Notes: generated by a model not told the origin, from the sequence alone. Positions 52,143-61,507 are shown, counted from the stretch's first letter. The stretch is 64,000 nt of DNA from JAHECW01 sp964641415 (GCA_964641415.1 CAZXMW010000008.1:1-64000); one strand, 5' to 3'. Translations and numbers: made by a program.

Positions 52143-53219
52143 ATGGAAGTGGGTATCATGGGGCTGGCGGCAAGCGGCAAGTCGACACTCTTCGGGCTGC
52201 TCACGGGGCAGGATCCGGAGCAGTCGTCGGGCCGGCGTGATCAGAGCCAGGTCGGCATCGCCCGGGTGTCCGACCCGAGACTCGAGGCCCTGTCCGCGAT
52301 GTACCGGCCGAAAAAGACGACGAACGCGACAGTTCGTTTCGCCGACATTCCGGGCATTCCCGACGAGCACCGCGGCGAGGTCGGCTTCAACCTGACCGAG
52401 CTGCGCACCGCCGACGCGCTGATGGTCGTCCTCCGGGGCTTCGATTCCGACATCGTGCCGCACCCGAGAGGCTCGGTGAACTGCGTCCGCGATCTCGAGT
52501 ACATCGAGGAAGAGTTCATCCTCCAGGACCAGCTGGTGGTGGAACGCCGGCTCGATCGACTGGCCAAGGACATCCAGAAACGCCGAGATCCCGAGCTCGA
52601 GCGCGAGCGCGACCTGCTCCGAAGGTGTCTCGCTACCCTCGAGTCGGCCCGCCCGCTGCGCGACGAGACCTTCGACCCGGCCGAGGCGAAGAAGCTCCGC
52701 GGCTTCACCTTCTTGTCGCTCAAGCCGATGCTGGTGGTGGTCAACGTCGGCGAGGACCGGGTCACCGAGGATCCGTTCGCCGGACCCGGGTGGTCGAGCT
52801 GGCGGTCACGCTCCAGCGTCGCCTTCACCCGGGTCTGCGCCACCCTGGAGGCCGAGCTCGCCGAGCTCGACAGCGACGATGCGCGGGCCTTCATGGACGA
52901 CCTCGGGCTCGCCGAGAGCGCCCTCGACCGGATCATCGACGCGTCATACCGACTGCTCGGTCTGATCTCCTTCTTCACCGTCGGCGAGGACGAGTGCCGG
53001 GCGTGGTCGACTCCCGACGGCAGCGCCGCGCTCGCCGCCGCCGGATTGATCCACTCGGACATCCAGCGCGGTTTCATCCGGGCCGAGGTCGTGCCGTGTG
53101 ACGAGCTGCTCGACGCCGGCTCGCTCGCCGCGTGCCGGCAGCGCGGCACCCTGCGCCTCGAGGGCAAGACCTACACCATCGCCGACGGCGAGGTCGTGCA
53201 CTTCCGATTCAACGTCTGA
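52143..53219 (+). CDS. Divergent YchF/OLA1-like ATPase with TGS domain
   Basis: 358 residues, close to YchF length. G1 is GLAASGKSTLF instead of the usual GLPNVGKST; G3 is DIPGI; the G4 position reads VVNVGE, the NxxE form that makes YchF prefer ATP. A helical hairpin (about 130-200) and a C-terminal TGS domain (ISFFTVGEDECRAWSTPDGSAALAAAGLIHSDIQRGFIRAEVV) follow. GGGAGG fits this ATG; one two codons upstream overlaps it. It may be a second, specialised YchF paralogue. Confidence 0.85.
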   Translation: MEVGIMGLAASGKSTLFGLLTGQDPEQSSGRRDQSQVGIARVSDPRLEALSAMYRPKKTTNATVRFADIPGIPDEHRGEVGFNLTELRTADALMVVLRGFDSDIVPHPRGSVNCVRDLEYIEEEFILQDQLVVERRLDRLAKDIQKRRDPELERERDLLRRCLATLESARPLRDETFDPAEAKKLRGFTFLSLKPMLVVVNVGEDRVTEDPFAGPGWSSWRSRSSVAFTRVCATLEAELAELDSDDARAFMDDLGLAESALDRIIDASYRLLGLISFFTVGEDECRAWSTPDGSAALAAAGLIHSDIQRGFIRAEVVPCDELLDAGSLAACRQRGTLRLEGKTYTIADGEVVHFRFNV

Positions 53220-53228
53220 CGGCTCGGA

Positions 53229-54239
53229 TCAGACGATGGCCTCGATGAGGTCGTACAGTCCCGGCCACACAGGCTCGAGCGACGCCTCCGGCGAGGTGTC
53301 GCCGATCCGCGGCGACGCCCCGCTGCCGGACGGAACCGTGCCGCTGCCGGACGGCGGCGGGGTCGGGAAGCCGTAGGGCGTGCTCCCGGGATCGGGCAGA
53401 GGGGACCTCTCGGCTTCGGAGCCGCGGGTGCGGGCCGGGGCCCCCGATCCGCTCCGGGACCCGCCGGGGCTCGCGGCTGACGAGGTCGAGCCCGTTTGCG
53501 GCTTGCGAACCCCGGGCGAGGCGCGCCGGCTCGGCGCCGACTCGGCGCCGCCAGTCGGTGCGACGGTCCGACGGGCGGGCTCGGGAATTGGCGTCGGCGC
53601 CGGCGTCGGCGTCGGCACGAACTGGCGCTGGACCTGGCGCACCGATCCCGGATCGAGGTAGCGCATGGGCAGGCCCCGTTCGAAGCGCTTGCCGTCGGCG
53701 TGGCGCACTCGAGCCCCGAGCTGGAGATCCGACGACAGAATCTCCGGGTTGACCGCCGGGTCGGCGAGCTCCGGCGCGTGCTTGAAGGCCCGCTCGTAAT
53801 GCTCCATGGCGGCGCGACCGTTGCCGGTCTGCTCCTCGAGCAGCCCGCGGTAGAAATTGGCCCAGCCGTGACCGCTCTGCCGGTCGAGGCACTTCTTGTA
53901 GGCCGATTTCGCGCCTGGAAGATCGCCTTCCCGGTGCTTCACGAGACCGATCCGGAACCACGCCTCGGACATCTTCGGATCCATCTTGAGCGCCTGCTTG
54001 AAGAAGTCGATGGCGTCGTTGGGCCAGCCTCGGTAGAACAGCATGGTGCCGAGATCGACGAGCTCCTCGGGGCCCAGCTCGCCCGCCTCGGCGCGCTGCC
54101 AGTAGGTCCGGATGGTCTCGTCGCCCGGGTCGCCGACGACCAACCACTTGACGAAGATCGGGTCCTTGGCCGCGACGTCGAAGGCCAGACAGACGACCAC
54201 CACGACCGCCATGATCTTCGCGATGCTTCCCAGACTCAT
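53229..54239 (-). CDS. Tetratricopeptide-repeat protein with Pro-rich tail
   Basis: 336 residues. A hydrophobic N-terminal segment (6-23) precedes three TPR motifs (about residues 58-160, 'AWFRIGLVKHREGDLPGAKSAYKKCL'). Residues 205-320 are low-complexity Pro, Ser, Gly and Ala. It is probably membrane-anchored with an extracytoplasmic TPR. The ATG overlaps the stop of the next gene (ATGA). Function unknown. Confidence 0.75.
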   Translation of the reverse strand: MSLGSIAKIMAVVVVVCLAFDVAAKDPIFVKWLVVGDPGDETIRTYWQRAEAGELGPEELVDLGTMLFYRGWPNDAIDFFKQALKMDPKMSEAWFRIGLVKHREGDLPGAKSAYKKCLDRQSGHGWANFYRGLLEEQTGNGRAAMEHYERAFKHAPELADPAVNPEILSSDLQLGARVRHADGKRFERGLPMRYLDPGSVRQVQRQFVPTPTPAPTPIPEPARRTVAPTGGAESAPSRRASPGVRKPQTGSTSSAASPGGSRSGSGAPARTRGSEAERSPLPDPGSTPYGFPTPPPSGSGTVPSGSGASPRIGDTSPEASLEPVWPGLYDLIEAIV

Positions 54240-54799
54240 GTCGTAGACTCCCGTTGGCGCACCTTGCGCGCCGCGAGCTTCACCTTACCACCCTCGACCC
54301 GGACCTCGAACTGGACCTGCCGACCGAGCTTGGTCTGCAGCTGATCGCGCTGCTGCTCGAGCTGTCGGTCGAACTCGGCGCGGCCGAGGCGGACGTGGTG
54401 CCCGAGCTGCCGCTTGGCCTCGACGTAGCGGTCGAACAGCGAGCCGCGCTCACCGTCGTCTACGGAGGTCACGGTCGGACCGTTGGACTCCTCGACGTGC
54501 GGGTAGCTCCGCGACGACGACATCCGGTCCGCGCTCGCCAACCGCCCCTCCTCGCGCTCGCGCAGCATGCGCTCCCAGTTCTGCGAGTAGGTCATGAACC
54601 GGTGCTGGAGCTGCTCGACCCGGAACTGGTCCGCCCGCCGGTTGAAGGTGTGCTCGGCGAGGGTGCGCAGCCGCTGGGCAAAACGCGTCCGCTCGATCTC
54701 GGGCGGCACCCGGAGCTGGCCGGCGAAGAACCGCTCCCAGTTTTTGACGTGCTCGCGTAGATCGCGCTCGAGCATCTGGATCTTCTGCTCGAGTTCCAT
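54236..54799 (-). CDS. Coiled-coil protein, possibly MXAN_5187 C-terminal domain type
   Basis: 187 residues, charged and helical: MELEQKIQMLERDLREHVKNWERFFAGQLRVPPEIERTR, a flexible Ser-rich middle (about 92-115) and YVEAKRQLGHHVRLGRAEFDRQLEQQRDQLQTKLGRQVQFEVRVEGGKVKLAARKVR at the end. That end resembles a domain seen in myxobacterial regulatory proteins; I am not certain. In-frame TTG and GTG codons lie just upstream. It is coupled to the TPR gene. Confidence 0.6.
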   Translation of the reverse strand: MELEQKIQMLERDLREHVKNWERFFAGQLRVPPEIERTRFAQRLRTLAEHTFNRRADQFRVEQLQHRFMTYSQNWERMLREREEGRLASADRMSSSRSYPHVEESNGPTVTSVDDGERGSLFDRYVEAKRQLGHHVRLGRAEFDRQLEQQRDQLQTKLGRQVQFEVRVEGGKVKLAARKVRQRESTT

Positions 54800-54874
54800 C
54801 CTCACCCCCAATCCGCCCTCCGACGCCGGCCGCGGCGCCGCAGCCCCGACCCAATCCGGATCGATCGACCGGGC

Positions 54875-54880
54875 TACAAT
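54875..54880 (+). promoter_or_regulatory. -10 element of selA, probably leaderless
   Basis: TACAAT ends 7 nt before the GTG at 54888. An ATG at 54879 overlaps this box, which argues for the GTG as the true start. Confidence 0.55.
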
Positions 54881-54887
54881 GAGCTCC

Positions 54888-56276
54888 GTGCACTCTCAGT
54901 ATCGCACCATCCCGGCGATCCACCGTCTGCTCGAGCTGCCGGCCCTGAGCGACGCGGCCGACCGGCTCGGGCGGCGGCCGGTGATGGACGCCTGCCGCCG
55001 GGCGGTCGACGCCCTGCGCCGGGACATCGCCTCCGGCGCCGTCGCCGGCGACCGGGTCGCGGCGGCGTGCGCCGACCTCGAGCGCGTGATCCTCGACGAG
55101 CTCGAGCGTGCGACCGGTCCCGCCTACCCGAGCGTGATCAACGCCACCGGGATCCTGATCCACACCAACCTCGGTCGGTCGCCCCTGCCCACCGACCGGC
55201 TTGTCGCGATGGACGCCTACCTGGCGCTCGAGTTCGATCTCTCGACCGGCAGCCGCGGCCAGCGGCTCGGTCCACTGCGGCACCGGATCGCCGAGGTCTG
55301 CGGCGCCGAGGCCGCGGTCATGGTCAACAACAACGCCGCCGCTCTGCTGCTCATCCTCAGCGCCCACGCCGCGGGCCGCGAGGTCATCGTGTCGCGGGGT
55401 CAGCTGATCGAGATCGGCGGCTCGTTCCGGCTGCCCGACGTGATGACCGCGTCGGGCTGCCGATTGGTCGAGGTCGGCTGTACCAACCGCACCCACCTCG
55501 CCGACTACCGGCGCGCCGTCGGCGACGCCACGGCCGCGATCCTGATCGCCCACCAGTCCAACTTCCGGATCGTCGGCTTCACCACCGAGCCCTCCATCGC
55601 CGAGCTCTCGGAGCTCGCCCACGACCACCGGCTGCCGCTCATCGTCGACCAGGGCTCGGGCTGTCTGCACGATCTGAACCACTGGCAGCTGTCGCCGGAG
55701 CCGACAGTTTCCGAGCTGCTCGCGGCCGGCGCCGACCTGGTCTGCTTCTCCGGCGACAAGCTGCTCGGCGGGCCCCAGGCCGGCATCGTCGTCGGTCGCC
55801 GCGAGCTGGTCGAGCCCCTCGGCCGCCACCCGCTGTACCGCGCTCTCAGGCCCGACAAGACCGCGCTCGTTCTGATGGACCAGACGCTCGCCGCCCACCA
55901 CGCCGGCCGGCTCGAGGAGATCCCGCTCTATGCCATGATGGCCGCGACCACCGATCAGCTGGCCCGGCGCGCCCGCCGGCTCGCGCGCTGGCTCCGCGAC
56001 AACGACGTCCCGGCCCGTGGCCGCCGGATGCGCGCCGCTCTCGGCGGCGGCACGACGCCGGAGGAGACCCTGCCGAGCTACGGACTCGCCGTCGAGGGCG
56101 GTCAACGGCTCGCCGGTGCGCTGAGAGACACCGACCCGCCGGTCATCGGGCGGCTGGCCGACGATCGGGTCCTGCTCGACCTGCGCACGGTCCGCCCGGA
56201 TCAGGACCGCATCCTGGAGCGCTCGATGATCGCCGCCTACAGCAGGCTCAGCGACCGCCACGACTCCGGCAGGTAA
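54888..56276 (+). CDS. selA: L-seryl-tRNA(Sec) selenium transferase
   Basis: 462 residues. SelA converts seryl-tRNA(Sec) to selenocysteyl-tRNA with selenophosphate. YRTIPAIHRLLELPAL, VINATGILIHTNLGRSPL, VNNNAAALLLIL, and SRGQLIEIGGSFRLPDVM are family stretches; the PLP lysine is in VCFSGDKLLGGPQAGIVVG. It implies that the organism makes selenoproteins; selB, selC and selD are not in the window. The last 40 bp overlap the convergent prepilin peptidase gene. Confidence 0.95.
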   Translation: MHSQYRTIPAIHRLLELPALSDAADRLGRRPVMDACRRAVDALRRDIASGAVAGDRVAAACADLERVILDELERATGPAYPSVINATGILIHTNLGRSPLPTDRLVAMDAYLALEFDLSTGSRGQRLGPLRHRIAEVCGAEAAVMVNNNAAALLLILSAHAAGREVIVSRGQLIEIGGSFRLPDVMTASGCRLVEVGCTNRTHLADYRRAVGDATAAILIAHQSNFRIVGFTTEPSIAELSELAHDHRLPLIVDQGSGCLHDLNHWQLSPEPTVSELLAAGADLVCFSGDKLLGGPQAGIVVGRRELVEPLGRHPLYRALRPDKTALVLMDQTLAAHHAGRLEEIPLYAMMAATTDQLARRARRLARWLRDNDVPARGRRMRAALGGGTTPEETLPSYGLAVEGGQRLAGALRDTDPPVIGRLADDRVLLDLRTVRPDQDRILERSMIAAYSRLSDRHDSGR

Positions 56277-57010
56277 AGCCACAGGATCACCGCGACCGCG
56301 AGGAAGGTGCCGAAGGGCAGCGCGGTCTTTCCCGAGCCCCTGCCGGCGATGATGAGCGCGCCGCCAACCGCCGCGCCGAGCACCGCCGCCACCACCAGCA
56401 CCAGCAGGCAGCCCTCGAGACCGACCACGGCGCCGATCGCCGCCAGGTACTTGACGTCGCCCCAGCCCATGCCCTCGATGCCGCGCAGCAGCTTGTACAG
56501 CACGATGACGGTCATCGGCAGCGCCGCGCCGACGACCGCCCCCGCCAGCGAGTCGACGAAGCCGGTCAGACCGCCGAACCACGAGAACACGAGGCCGAAC
56601 GCGATCGCGGGGTAGGTCATGACGTCGGGCAGGATCTGGTGCTCGAGATCGATCAGTGCGAGCGCCAGCGACAGCCAGGCGAAGACCACGACCTCGACGG
56701 TGACGGGCCCGAGACCCCAGCGGGCGACACCGAGGGCCGCGAGTGCGCCGGCAGCGGCCTCGACCAGCGGGTAGCGCAGCGAGATCGACGTCGAGCACGA
56801 CCGGCAGCGACCGCGGAGCACCAGCCAGGACACGATCGGCAGGTTGTCGTACCAGGCGATGGCCGACGCGCACTCGGGGCAGGCCGAACCAGGCCGGACG
56901 ATGGACAGTCTGCGCGGCACGCGGTGGATGACCACGTTGAGAAAGCTCCCGACCACCGCCCCGAGGACGAAGGCGAAGAGCATCAGGACCGGTTGCGTCC
57001 AGTCAAGCAT
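56237..57010 (-). CDS. pilD: Type IV prepilin peptidase / leader peptidase
   Basis: 257 residues with about seven membrane segments. VGSFLNVVIHRVPRR, the zinc-type CPEC and CRSC pairs at about 44-75, and the two catalytic aspartates (ALIDLEHQILPD and GMGWGDVKYLA) identify a full-length bifunctional PilD/GspO. It cleaves and N-methylates type IV pilins or type II secretion pseudopilins. It overlaps the upstream glycosyltransferase gene by 28 bp and selA by 40 bp; no pilus genes are nearby. Confidence 0.95.
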   Translation of the reverse strand: MLDWTQPVLMLFAFVLGAVVGSFLNVVIHRVPRRLSIVRPGSACPECASAIAWYDNLPIVSWLVLRGRCRSCSTSISLRYPLVEAAAGALAALGVARWGLGPVTVEVVVFAWLSLALALIDLEHQILPDVMTYPAIAFGLVFSWFGGLTGFVDSLAGAVVGAALPMTVIVLYKLLRGIEGMGWGDVKYLAAIGAVVGLEGCLLVLVVAAVLGAAVGGALIIAGRGSGKTALPFGTFLAVAVILWLYLPESWRSLSLL

Positions 57011-58140
57011 CGATAGAGCTCCTCGAGCCGGCGCACCATCTCGTCACGGTCAAAGGCTTCGAGACCATCGGCCGCTCCGGCGGCCAAGCTCCGACGGCGG
57101 TCGCCCGAGCTCAGGATACCGAGCACCGCCCGAGCCAGGGCCGGCGGATCGCCGGGCGGCGCCAGCTCGCCGTTGAAGCCGGGCCGGACCACTTCCGGGG
57201 TGCCGTCGACCGCCGTCGCCACCACCGGCACCCCGGCCGCCAACGACTCGACAACCGAGCACGGCAACCCCTCGTGGCGGGACGACAGCACCGACACGGC
57301 GGTCGCCGCCAGCAGGCCGGGAACGTCGTCCCACCAGCCGGTGAATCGAATCCGGTCGGCGAGCCCGAGCTCGGCCGCGAGCGCCTCCGCGTCACCGCGC
57401 AGGGGCCCGTCGCCGGTCATGACGAAGCACGCGTCCGGCTGCTCTGAGGCAATCATCGCCGCGGCCCGGACGAAGTCGAGAGGCGCCTTCTGGGGCTTGA
57501 AGTTGCCGATCTGGACCACCAACGGCGCCGACCAGGGCAGGCCGAGACGGGCGCGCACCGACCCGTCGTCGTCGACATCGCGAAAACGATTGAGATCGAT
57601 CCCGGCCCGGATCACCGACGCGCGGTCGGGGCGCCACAGACCGAGCTCGACCCCGGCCGCCAGATTGCGCTCGGAGACCGCGACGAAGTGGTCCGTCCAG
57701 CGCGCCGCGAGCCGCTCGACGGCAACGAAGAGGGCGCGTTTCGTGGCCGACTGCAGCGGGGTGAAGCCGAAGCCGTGGACGGTGTGGACGACGACCGGGA
57801 CCCGCTCGCGTCGAGCCGCCAGCCGGCCGAGCACCCCGGCCTTGGACGAGTGGGTGTGGACCACCTGGGGCCGGAAGTGGCGGATCGCCCGCCGCAGCCC
57901 GGCAAGTGCGCGCAGGTCCCGGATCGGGCTGACCGGCCGCACCAGATCCGCGATCTCGTAGCGCGCGACGTCCTCGAGCCTGCGCGCCTGGTGGTCGAGG
58001 GCGTCGCCCGGGCCCCACGCCAGAGCGGCGTCGAAGCGCTCACGGTCGAGGGTGGCGGCGGTGTGCAGCGCGACCCGCTGGGCGCCGCCGAGCTCCAACC
58101 GGGTGATGACGGTCAGGACCCGGACCCGCGGCGACGTCAT
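56983..58140 (-). CDS. Glycosyltransferase family 4
   Basis: 385 residues of GT-B fold. LTVITRLELGGAQRVALHTA opens the acceptor domain, HTHSSKAGVLGRLAA and HTVHGFGF follow, and the donor domain has IGNFKPQKAPLDFVRAAA, TGDGPLRGDAEALAAELGLADRIRFTGWWDDVPGLLAA and SSRHEGLPCSVVESLAAGVPVVATAVDGTPEVV with the Glu-x7-Glu motif. It probably extends a lipid-linked surface glycan. The ATG overlaps the stop of the FAD-protein gene (ATGA). Confidence 0.92.
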   Translation of the reverse strand: MTSPRVRVLTVITRLELGGAQRVALHTAATLDRERFDAALAWGPGDALDHQARRLEDVARYEIADLVRPVSPIRDLRALAGLRRAIRHFRPQVVHTHSSKAGVLGRLAARRERVPVVVHTVHGFGFTPLQSATKRALFVAVERLAARWTDHFVAVSERNLAAGVELGLWRPDRASVIRAGIDLNRFRDVDDDGSVRARLGLPWSAPLVVQIGNFKPQKAPLDFVRAAAMIASEQPDACFVMTGDGPLRGDAEALAAELGLADRIRFTGWWDDVPGLLAATAVSVLSSRHEGLPCSVVESLAAGVPVVATAVDGTPEVVRPGFNGELAPPGDPPALARAVLGILSSGDRRRSLAAGAADGLEAFDRDEMVRRLEELYRCLTGRNRS

Positions 58141-59432
58141 CCCGCCCCACCGGCCAGCCGGCGCGCCGCCGCCATGCCGTCGAGGATGGCGTCCTCCATG
58201 GCCGAGTACTTCCACTCCGCCCACCGCCCGGCGAGCCGGACCCCGTGTCCGCCGAGCCACCGGCGCAGCGTCGCCACCGCCTGCCGCCGATGGTGGTCGA
58301 ACACGACGTAGGCGGGGTCGACCATGGTCAGCCGGCGAACCTCGACGGCGTTCGGGTCGATAAGCCCCGACGCCGCCAGGGCGGCCTCGGACTCCGCGGC
58401 GACGGCGTCGACGTCGCCCGAGCCCGGGTCGAGGCTGACCTCCACCGACACCGTGTGGCAGCCGTCCGGCGCCAAGCGGCCGTGGTTGGACGGGAAGCCG
58501 ACCCGGTAGTAGGGCAGCTCGGGGTCGGGGAAGTAGCGCCAGTGCTCGTCGACCGGCGCCCGGCCGCGGACGCCGAGCGCGATGTTGAGCACACGCACCC
58601 AGCGCAGCGCCCGCCGCGCCTCGGCGATCTCGTCGGGCAGAGGGTCCGAAACCATGTCGACGAGCGCCGGCAACGAGGTCGTCGCCACTGCCGCGTCGTA
58701 GTCCACAAGGTCGCCGTCGGCGAGCTCGAGCCGGTGCTCGGCCAGGCCGACGCGGACGACCTCGGCGCTTCGGCGCAGCTCGGGCACCCGGGCGGCGACC
58801 CGGTCGGGCAGCAGCCGGATGCCGCCCGTCTCCGGATAGCGGAAGACCGCGTTGTAGCCGACTTGCTCATCATGCAGGCCGAGCGCGCCGTCGACCACCT
58901 CCTCGAGATCGGGCTTGGGCACGTAGCGCCCGACCCAGTCCAGGCTCAGCTCGTCGGGCTCGGCGCGATAGAGCTTGCGGTTGTAGGGAAAGAAGAAGTG
59001 CTCGGCGAGACCTTGTCCGAAGCGATTCAGCACCCAGTCGCTGAAATTCGTCGGCTCGGCCTCGGGCTCGGCGGCCCACGCCCGGATGAAGCCGAGCAGG
59101 CAGTCGCGCCGGACCTCGGGCGCCAGAGAGTGGGTGTGGATCTGAATCGGGTAGGGCGTGGCGTGGTCGCCGACGACGATGGCGGCGCGGCGCTGCCAGA
59201 CCCGAAGCCGCGGCCAGACGTCGAGCTCGGTGAGGTAGGCCTCGGTTTCGGGCCGGCAGACGTGGAGCAGGTGGCCGGTGTGGTCGAAGACGTAGCCCGA
59301 CGCCTCGATGCTCCGGCAGGCGCCGCCGGGCTCGGTTTCGCGCTCGAGCACCGGCGCCGCGAGCCCCGCCGCGGCCAGACGCTCGGCCGCCACCAGGCCG
59401 GTCAGGCCGCCGCCGATGACGACGATCCTCAC
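58137..59432 (-). CDS. FAD-dependent oxidoreductase, UDP-galactopyranose-mutase-like
   Basis: 431 residues. The dinucleotide-binding IVVIGGGLTGLVAAERLAAAGLAAPVLERE is at the N-terminus, with VFDHTGHLLH, FFFPYNRKLYRAEPDELSLDWVGRYVPKP and a late GRWAEWKYSAMEDAILDG that closes the FAD site. Such amine-oxidase-like proteins are common in polysaccharide clusters and resemble UDP-galactopyranose mutase; the reaction is not certain. The GTG start overlaps the stop of the polyprenyl-phosphate transferase gene (GTGA). Confidence 0.8.
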   Translation of the reverse strand: MRIVVIGGGLTGLVAAERLAAAGLAAPVLERETEPGGACRSIEASGYVFDHTGHLLHVCRPETEAYLTELDVWPRLRVWQRRAAIVVGDHATPYPIQIHTHSLAPEVRRDCLLGFIRAWAAEPEAEPTNFSDWVLNRFGQGLAEHFFFPYNRKLYRAEPDELSLDWVGRYVPKPDLEEVVDGALGLHDEQVGYNAVFRYPETGGIRLLPDRVAARVPELRRSAEVVRVGLAEHRLELADGDLVDYDAAVATTSLPALVDMVSDPLPDEIAEARRALRWVRVLNIALGVRGRAPVDEHWRYFPDPELPYYRVGFPSNHGRLAPDGCHTVSVEVSLDPGSGDVDAVAAESEAALAASGLIDPNAVEVRRLTMVDPAYVVFDHHRRQAVATLRRWLGGHGVRLAGRWAEWKYSAMEDAILDGMAAARRLAGGAG

Positions 59433-60433
59433 GACGCCTCCATGTCGACCCGGCCGAGCCAGATCAAGAGGGCGAGAACGACCACGCCGACCGCGCCGGT
59501 GACGATCAGCGTGTTTCGGACATCGAGGGAGAGGATGACCAGGCCGACGGCGCCGAGGACCACCGCCGCACCGTAGCACGCGAGCACCGCGGCCACCGTG
59601 GAGCCGCCCAGACGCTTGCGCAGCCGCAGCGGGATGTGGTCCGGGCTGCCGTAGTAGATCTTCCTGCCGGCCCGCGCCCGCAGCACCATGACGTAGAAGG
59701 TGTCGACGATGGGCAGGGCGAGGAAGAACAGCGGAGCGAGAAACCCGAGCCGGTTGTGCGCGGTGTAGTCCATGACCATGGCCAGCGAGCCCAGGGTGAG
59801 CCCGATGAACAGGCTGCCGCAGTCGCCGAGGTAGATCTCCGCGGGGTGGAAGTTGAAGCGAATGAAGCCGAGCAGCGCGCCGATCAGCGCGACGGTGAAG
59901 AACGCGACCACCAGGCGGCCGTTGACCAGCGCCACCACCAGCAGATAGGTGCCTGCGATCACCCCGAGGCCGCTCGCCAGCCCGTCCATGACGTCGGACA
60001 GGTTGAAGGCGTTGGACATGCCGACCAGCCAGAGGATGGTGAGACCGACCCGCGCCCACCACGGAATGAAGATGATCTGGAGCATGACCCCGGCCTTGAG
60101 CAGGACGAAGACCGCCACCGCCTGGCCGATGACCTTCGGCTTCGGGGTTAGGGCGCCGAAGTCGTCGATCAGCCCGACCATGGTGACGATGGTCGAGGCG
60201 AGCAGCATGGCGAGCAGCTCGTGGTCGAACTCGAAGGTCATGCCGATCGACAGCAGAAAGGCGACGAAGACCGCGAGCCCGCCGAGGTAGGCGACCGGAG
60301 CGGAGTGGTTCTTGAGCTGCCCGTCGGGCCGGTCGACGACCCCGAAGCGGATCGCCGCGTCGCGCGCCATCGGCGTGCCGACCAGCGCGAGCAGGTAGGC
60401 GAGAAAGAAACCGAGCAGCAGCTGGATCACCAT
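59429..60433 (-). CDS. Polyprenyl-phosphate glycosyl-1-phosphate transferase, WecA/TagO family
   Basis: 334 residues with ten or eleven membrane segments. The family's catalytic loops are GLIDDFGALTPKPKVIGQ, NAFNLSDVMDGLASG (usually N-x-x-N-x-x-D-G-x-D-G), IRFNFHPAEIYLGDCGSLFIGLTLG and PDHIPLRL (usually H-x-H-x-R). It would start a surface glycan by placing a sugar phosphate on undecaprenyl phosphate. The ATG overlaps the end of the GT2 gene by 7 bp. Confidence 0.88.
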   Translation of the reverse strand: MVIQLLLGFFLAYLLALVGTPMARDAAIRFGVVDRPDGQLKNHSAPVAYLGGLAVFVAFLLSIGMTFEFDHELLAMLLASTIVTMVGLIDDFGALTPKPKVIGQAVAVFVLLKAGVMLQIIFIPWWARVGLTILWLVGMSNAFNLSDVMDGLASGLGVIAGTYLLVVALVNGRLVVAFFTVALIGALLGFIRFNFHPAEIYLGDCGSLFIGLTLGSLAMVMDYTAHNRLGFLAPLFFLALPIVDTFYVMVLRARAGRKIYYGSPDHIPLRLRKRLGGSTVAAVLACYGAAVVLGAVGLVILSLDVRNTLIVTGAVGVVVLALLIWLGRVDMEAS

Positions 60434-61386
60434 GGCAGGTCCCGAAGCCTCCGGCGCGGGCCGCTCGTCGAGCGCGCCCGCCACGCGCCCGCCACCAGCG
60501 CCCGCCGGCGGGCGACGGCGGCGGCGAGACCCGGCCGACGGACGACCCCGAGCGTCGTCAACGCCGCGTCCCAGACCAAGAGTAGGGGCAGCCGCAGGGC
60601 GAGATCAAGGATGTGGAGGTGGCGGATCAGGGTCGCCCACCGGTTGGTGACGATGCACGCCTCGAGCGCGACCGGCCGCCGCCAGCGCAGCGGGCCGGAT
60701 CCCGAGGCGGCGCCGGCGCCGCGACGGTGGATCGCCACCGCGTCGGGAAGGGCCGCGACGCCGTACCCGGCGTTGGTCAGCCGCCAGCCGAGCTCGAGAT
60801 CCTCCCAGAAGCAGAAGAAGGGCGCCGCCCAGGGTCCGTCGGGCCCGGCCACCGCGTCGAGAGCGGCGCGCCGGAACACCGCAAGCGCGCCGCACGCGGC
60901 GAGCACCGGTCGCGGCTCGAGCAGCTCGTCGGTCAACGGCCCGCCGTAGCCCCGGTCACGGACCTCGAGGGCGAGCGGGCGCAGCACCTGGCCGACGCTG
61001 TCCACCGTCACGCCGTCTGATCGCATGAGCCGGGGTGCGACCCCGCCGAGACCCGGGTTCGCCGCCAGCGCGTCGGCCGCCAGCTCGAGGCAGTCGGGCT
61101 CGACCACGACGTCGGGGTTGAGGCCGGCGACGACGTCGACGTCGTCGGCCAGCGCCGCGAAGCCGCGGTTGCAGCCGCCGGCGAAGCCGGTGTTGGTGTC
61201 GAGGGCGAGCAGCTCGATGCGGTCATCGGCGACGGCCTCGACGACCTCGCGCGAGCCGTCGGACGAGTGGTTGTCGACGACCACGATCCGGGCGACGCTC
61301 CGGGCCGCGGTGAGCGCGGCGAGGCAGGCCGGCAGGTCGCCGGCCGAGTCGTAGCTGACCACCACCACGCCGATGGCGGCGGTCAC
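60427..61386 (-). CDS. Glycosyltransferase family 2, rhamnosyltransferase-like
   Basis: 319 residues from a GTG; another in-frame GTG lies 20 codons upstream. IGVVVVSYDSAGDLPACLAAL, IVVVDNHSSDGS, NTGFAGGCNRGFAAL, LNPDVVVEPDCL and CGALAVFRRAALDAVAG...FFCFWEDLELGWRLTNAG are typical of rhamnosyl-transferring GT2 enzymes. It is the first gene of the glycan run on this strand, divergent from the TPR membrane protein. Confidence 0.88.
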   Translation of the reverse strand: MTAAIGVVVVSYDSAGDLPACLAALTAARSVARIVVVDNHSSDGSREVVEAVADDRIELLALDTNTGFAGGCNRGFAALADDVDVVAGLNPDVVVEPDCLELAADALAANPGLGGVAPRLMRSDGVTVDSVGQVLRPLALEVRDRGYGGPLTDELLEPRPVLAACGALAVFRRAALDAVAGPDGPWAAPFFCFWEDLELGWRLTNAGYGVAALPDAVAIHRRGAGAASGSGPLRWRRPVALEACIVTNRWATLIRHLHILDLALRLPLLLVWDAALTTLGVVRRPGLAAAVARRRALVAGAWRARSTSGPRRRLRDLPW

Positions 61387-61494
61387 GGCGGCACACCGGC
61401 GCTCGACGACTCGAGACGGGCCGAACTCCGCCCGGGACGATGGCACAACGTGTCGGACATCTGGAAAAGTATCTCACCACGGCGCGGGTCCTGC

Positions 61495-61500
61495 CACAAT
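61495..61500 (+). promoter_or_regulatory. -10 element of the TMTC-like gene, probably leaderless
   Basis: CACAAT ends 7 nt before the GTG at 61508. An ATG at 61499 overlaps this box and is therefore less likely to be the start. Confidence 0.45.
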
Positions 61501-61507
61501 GGGCCCG

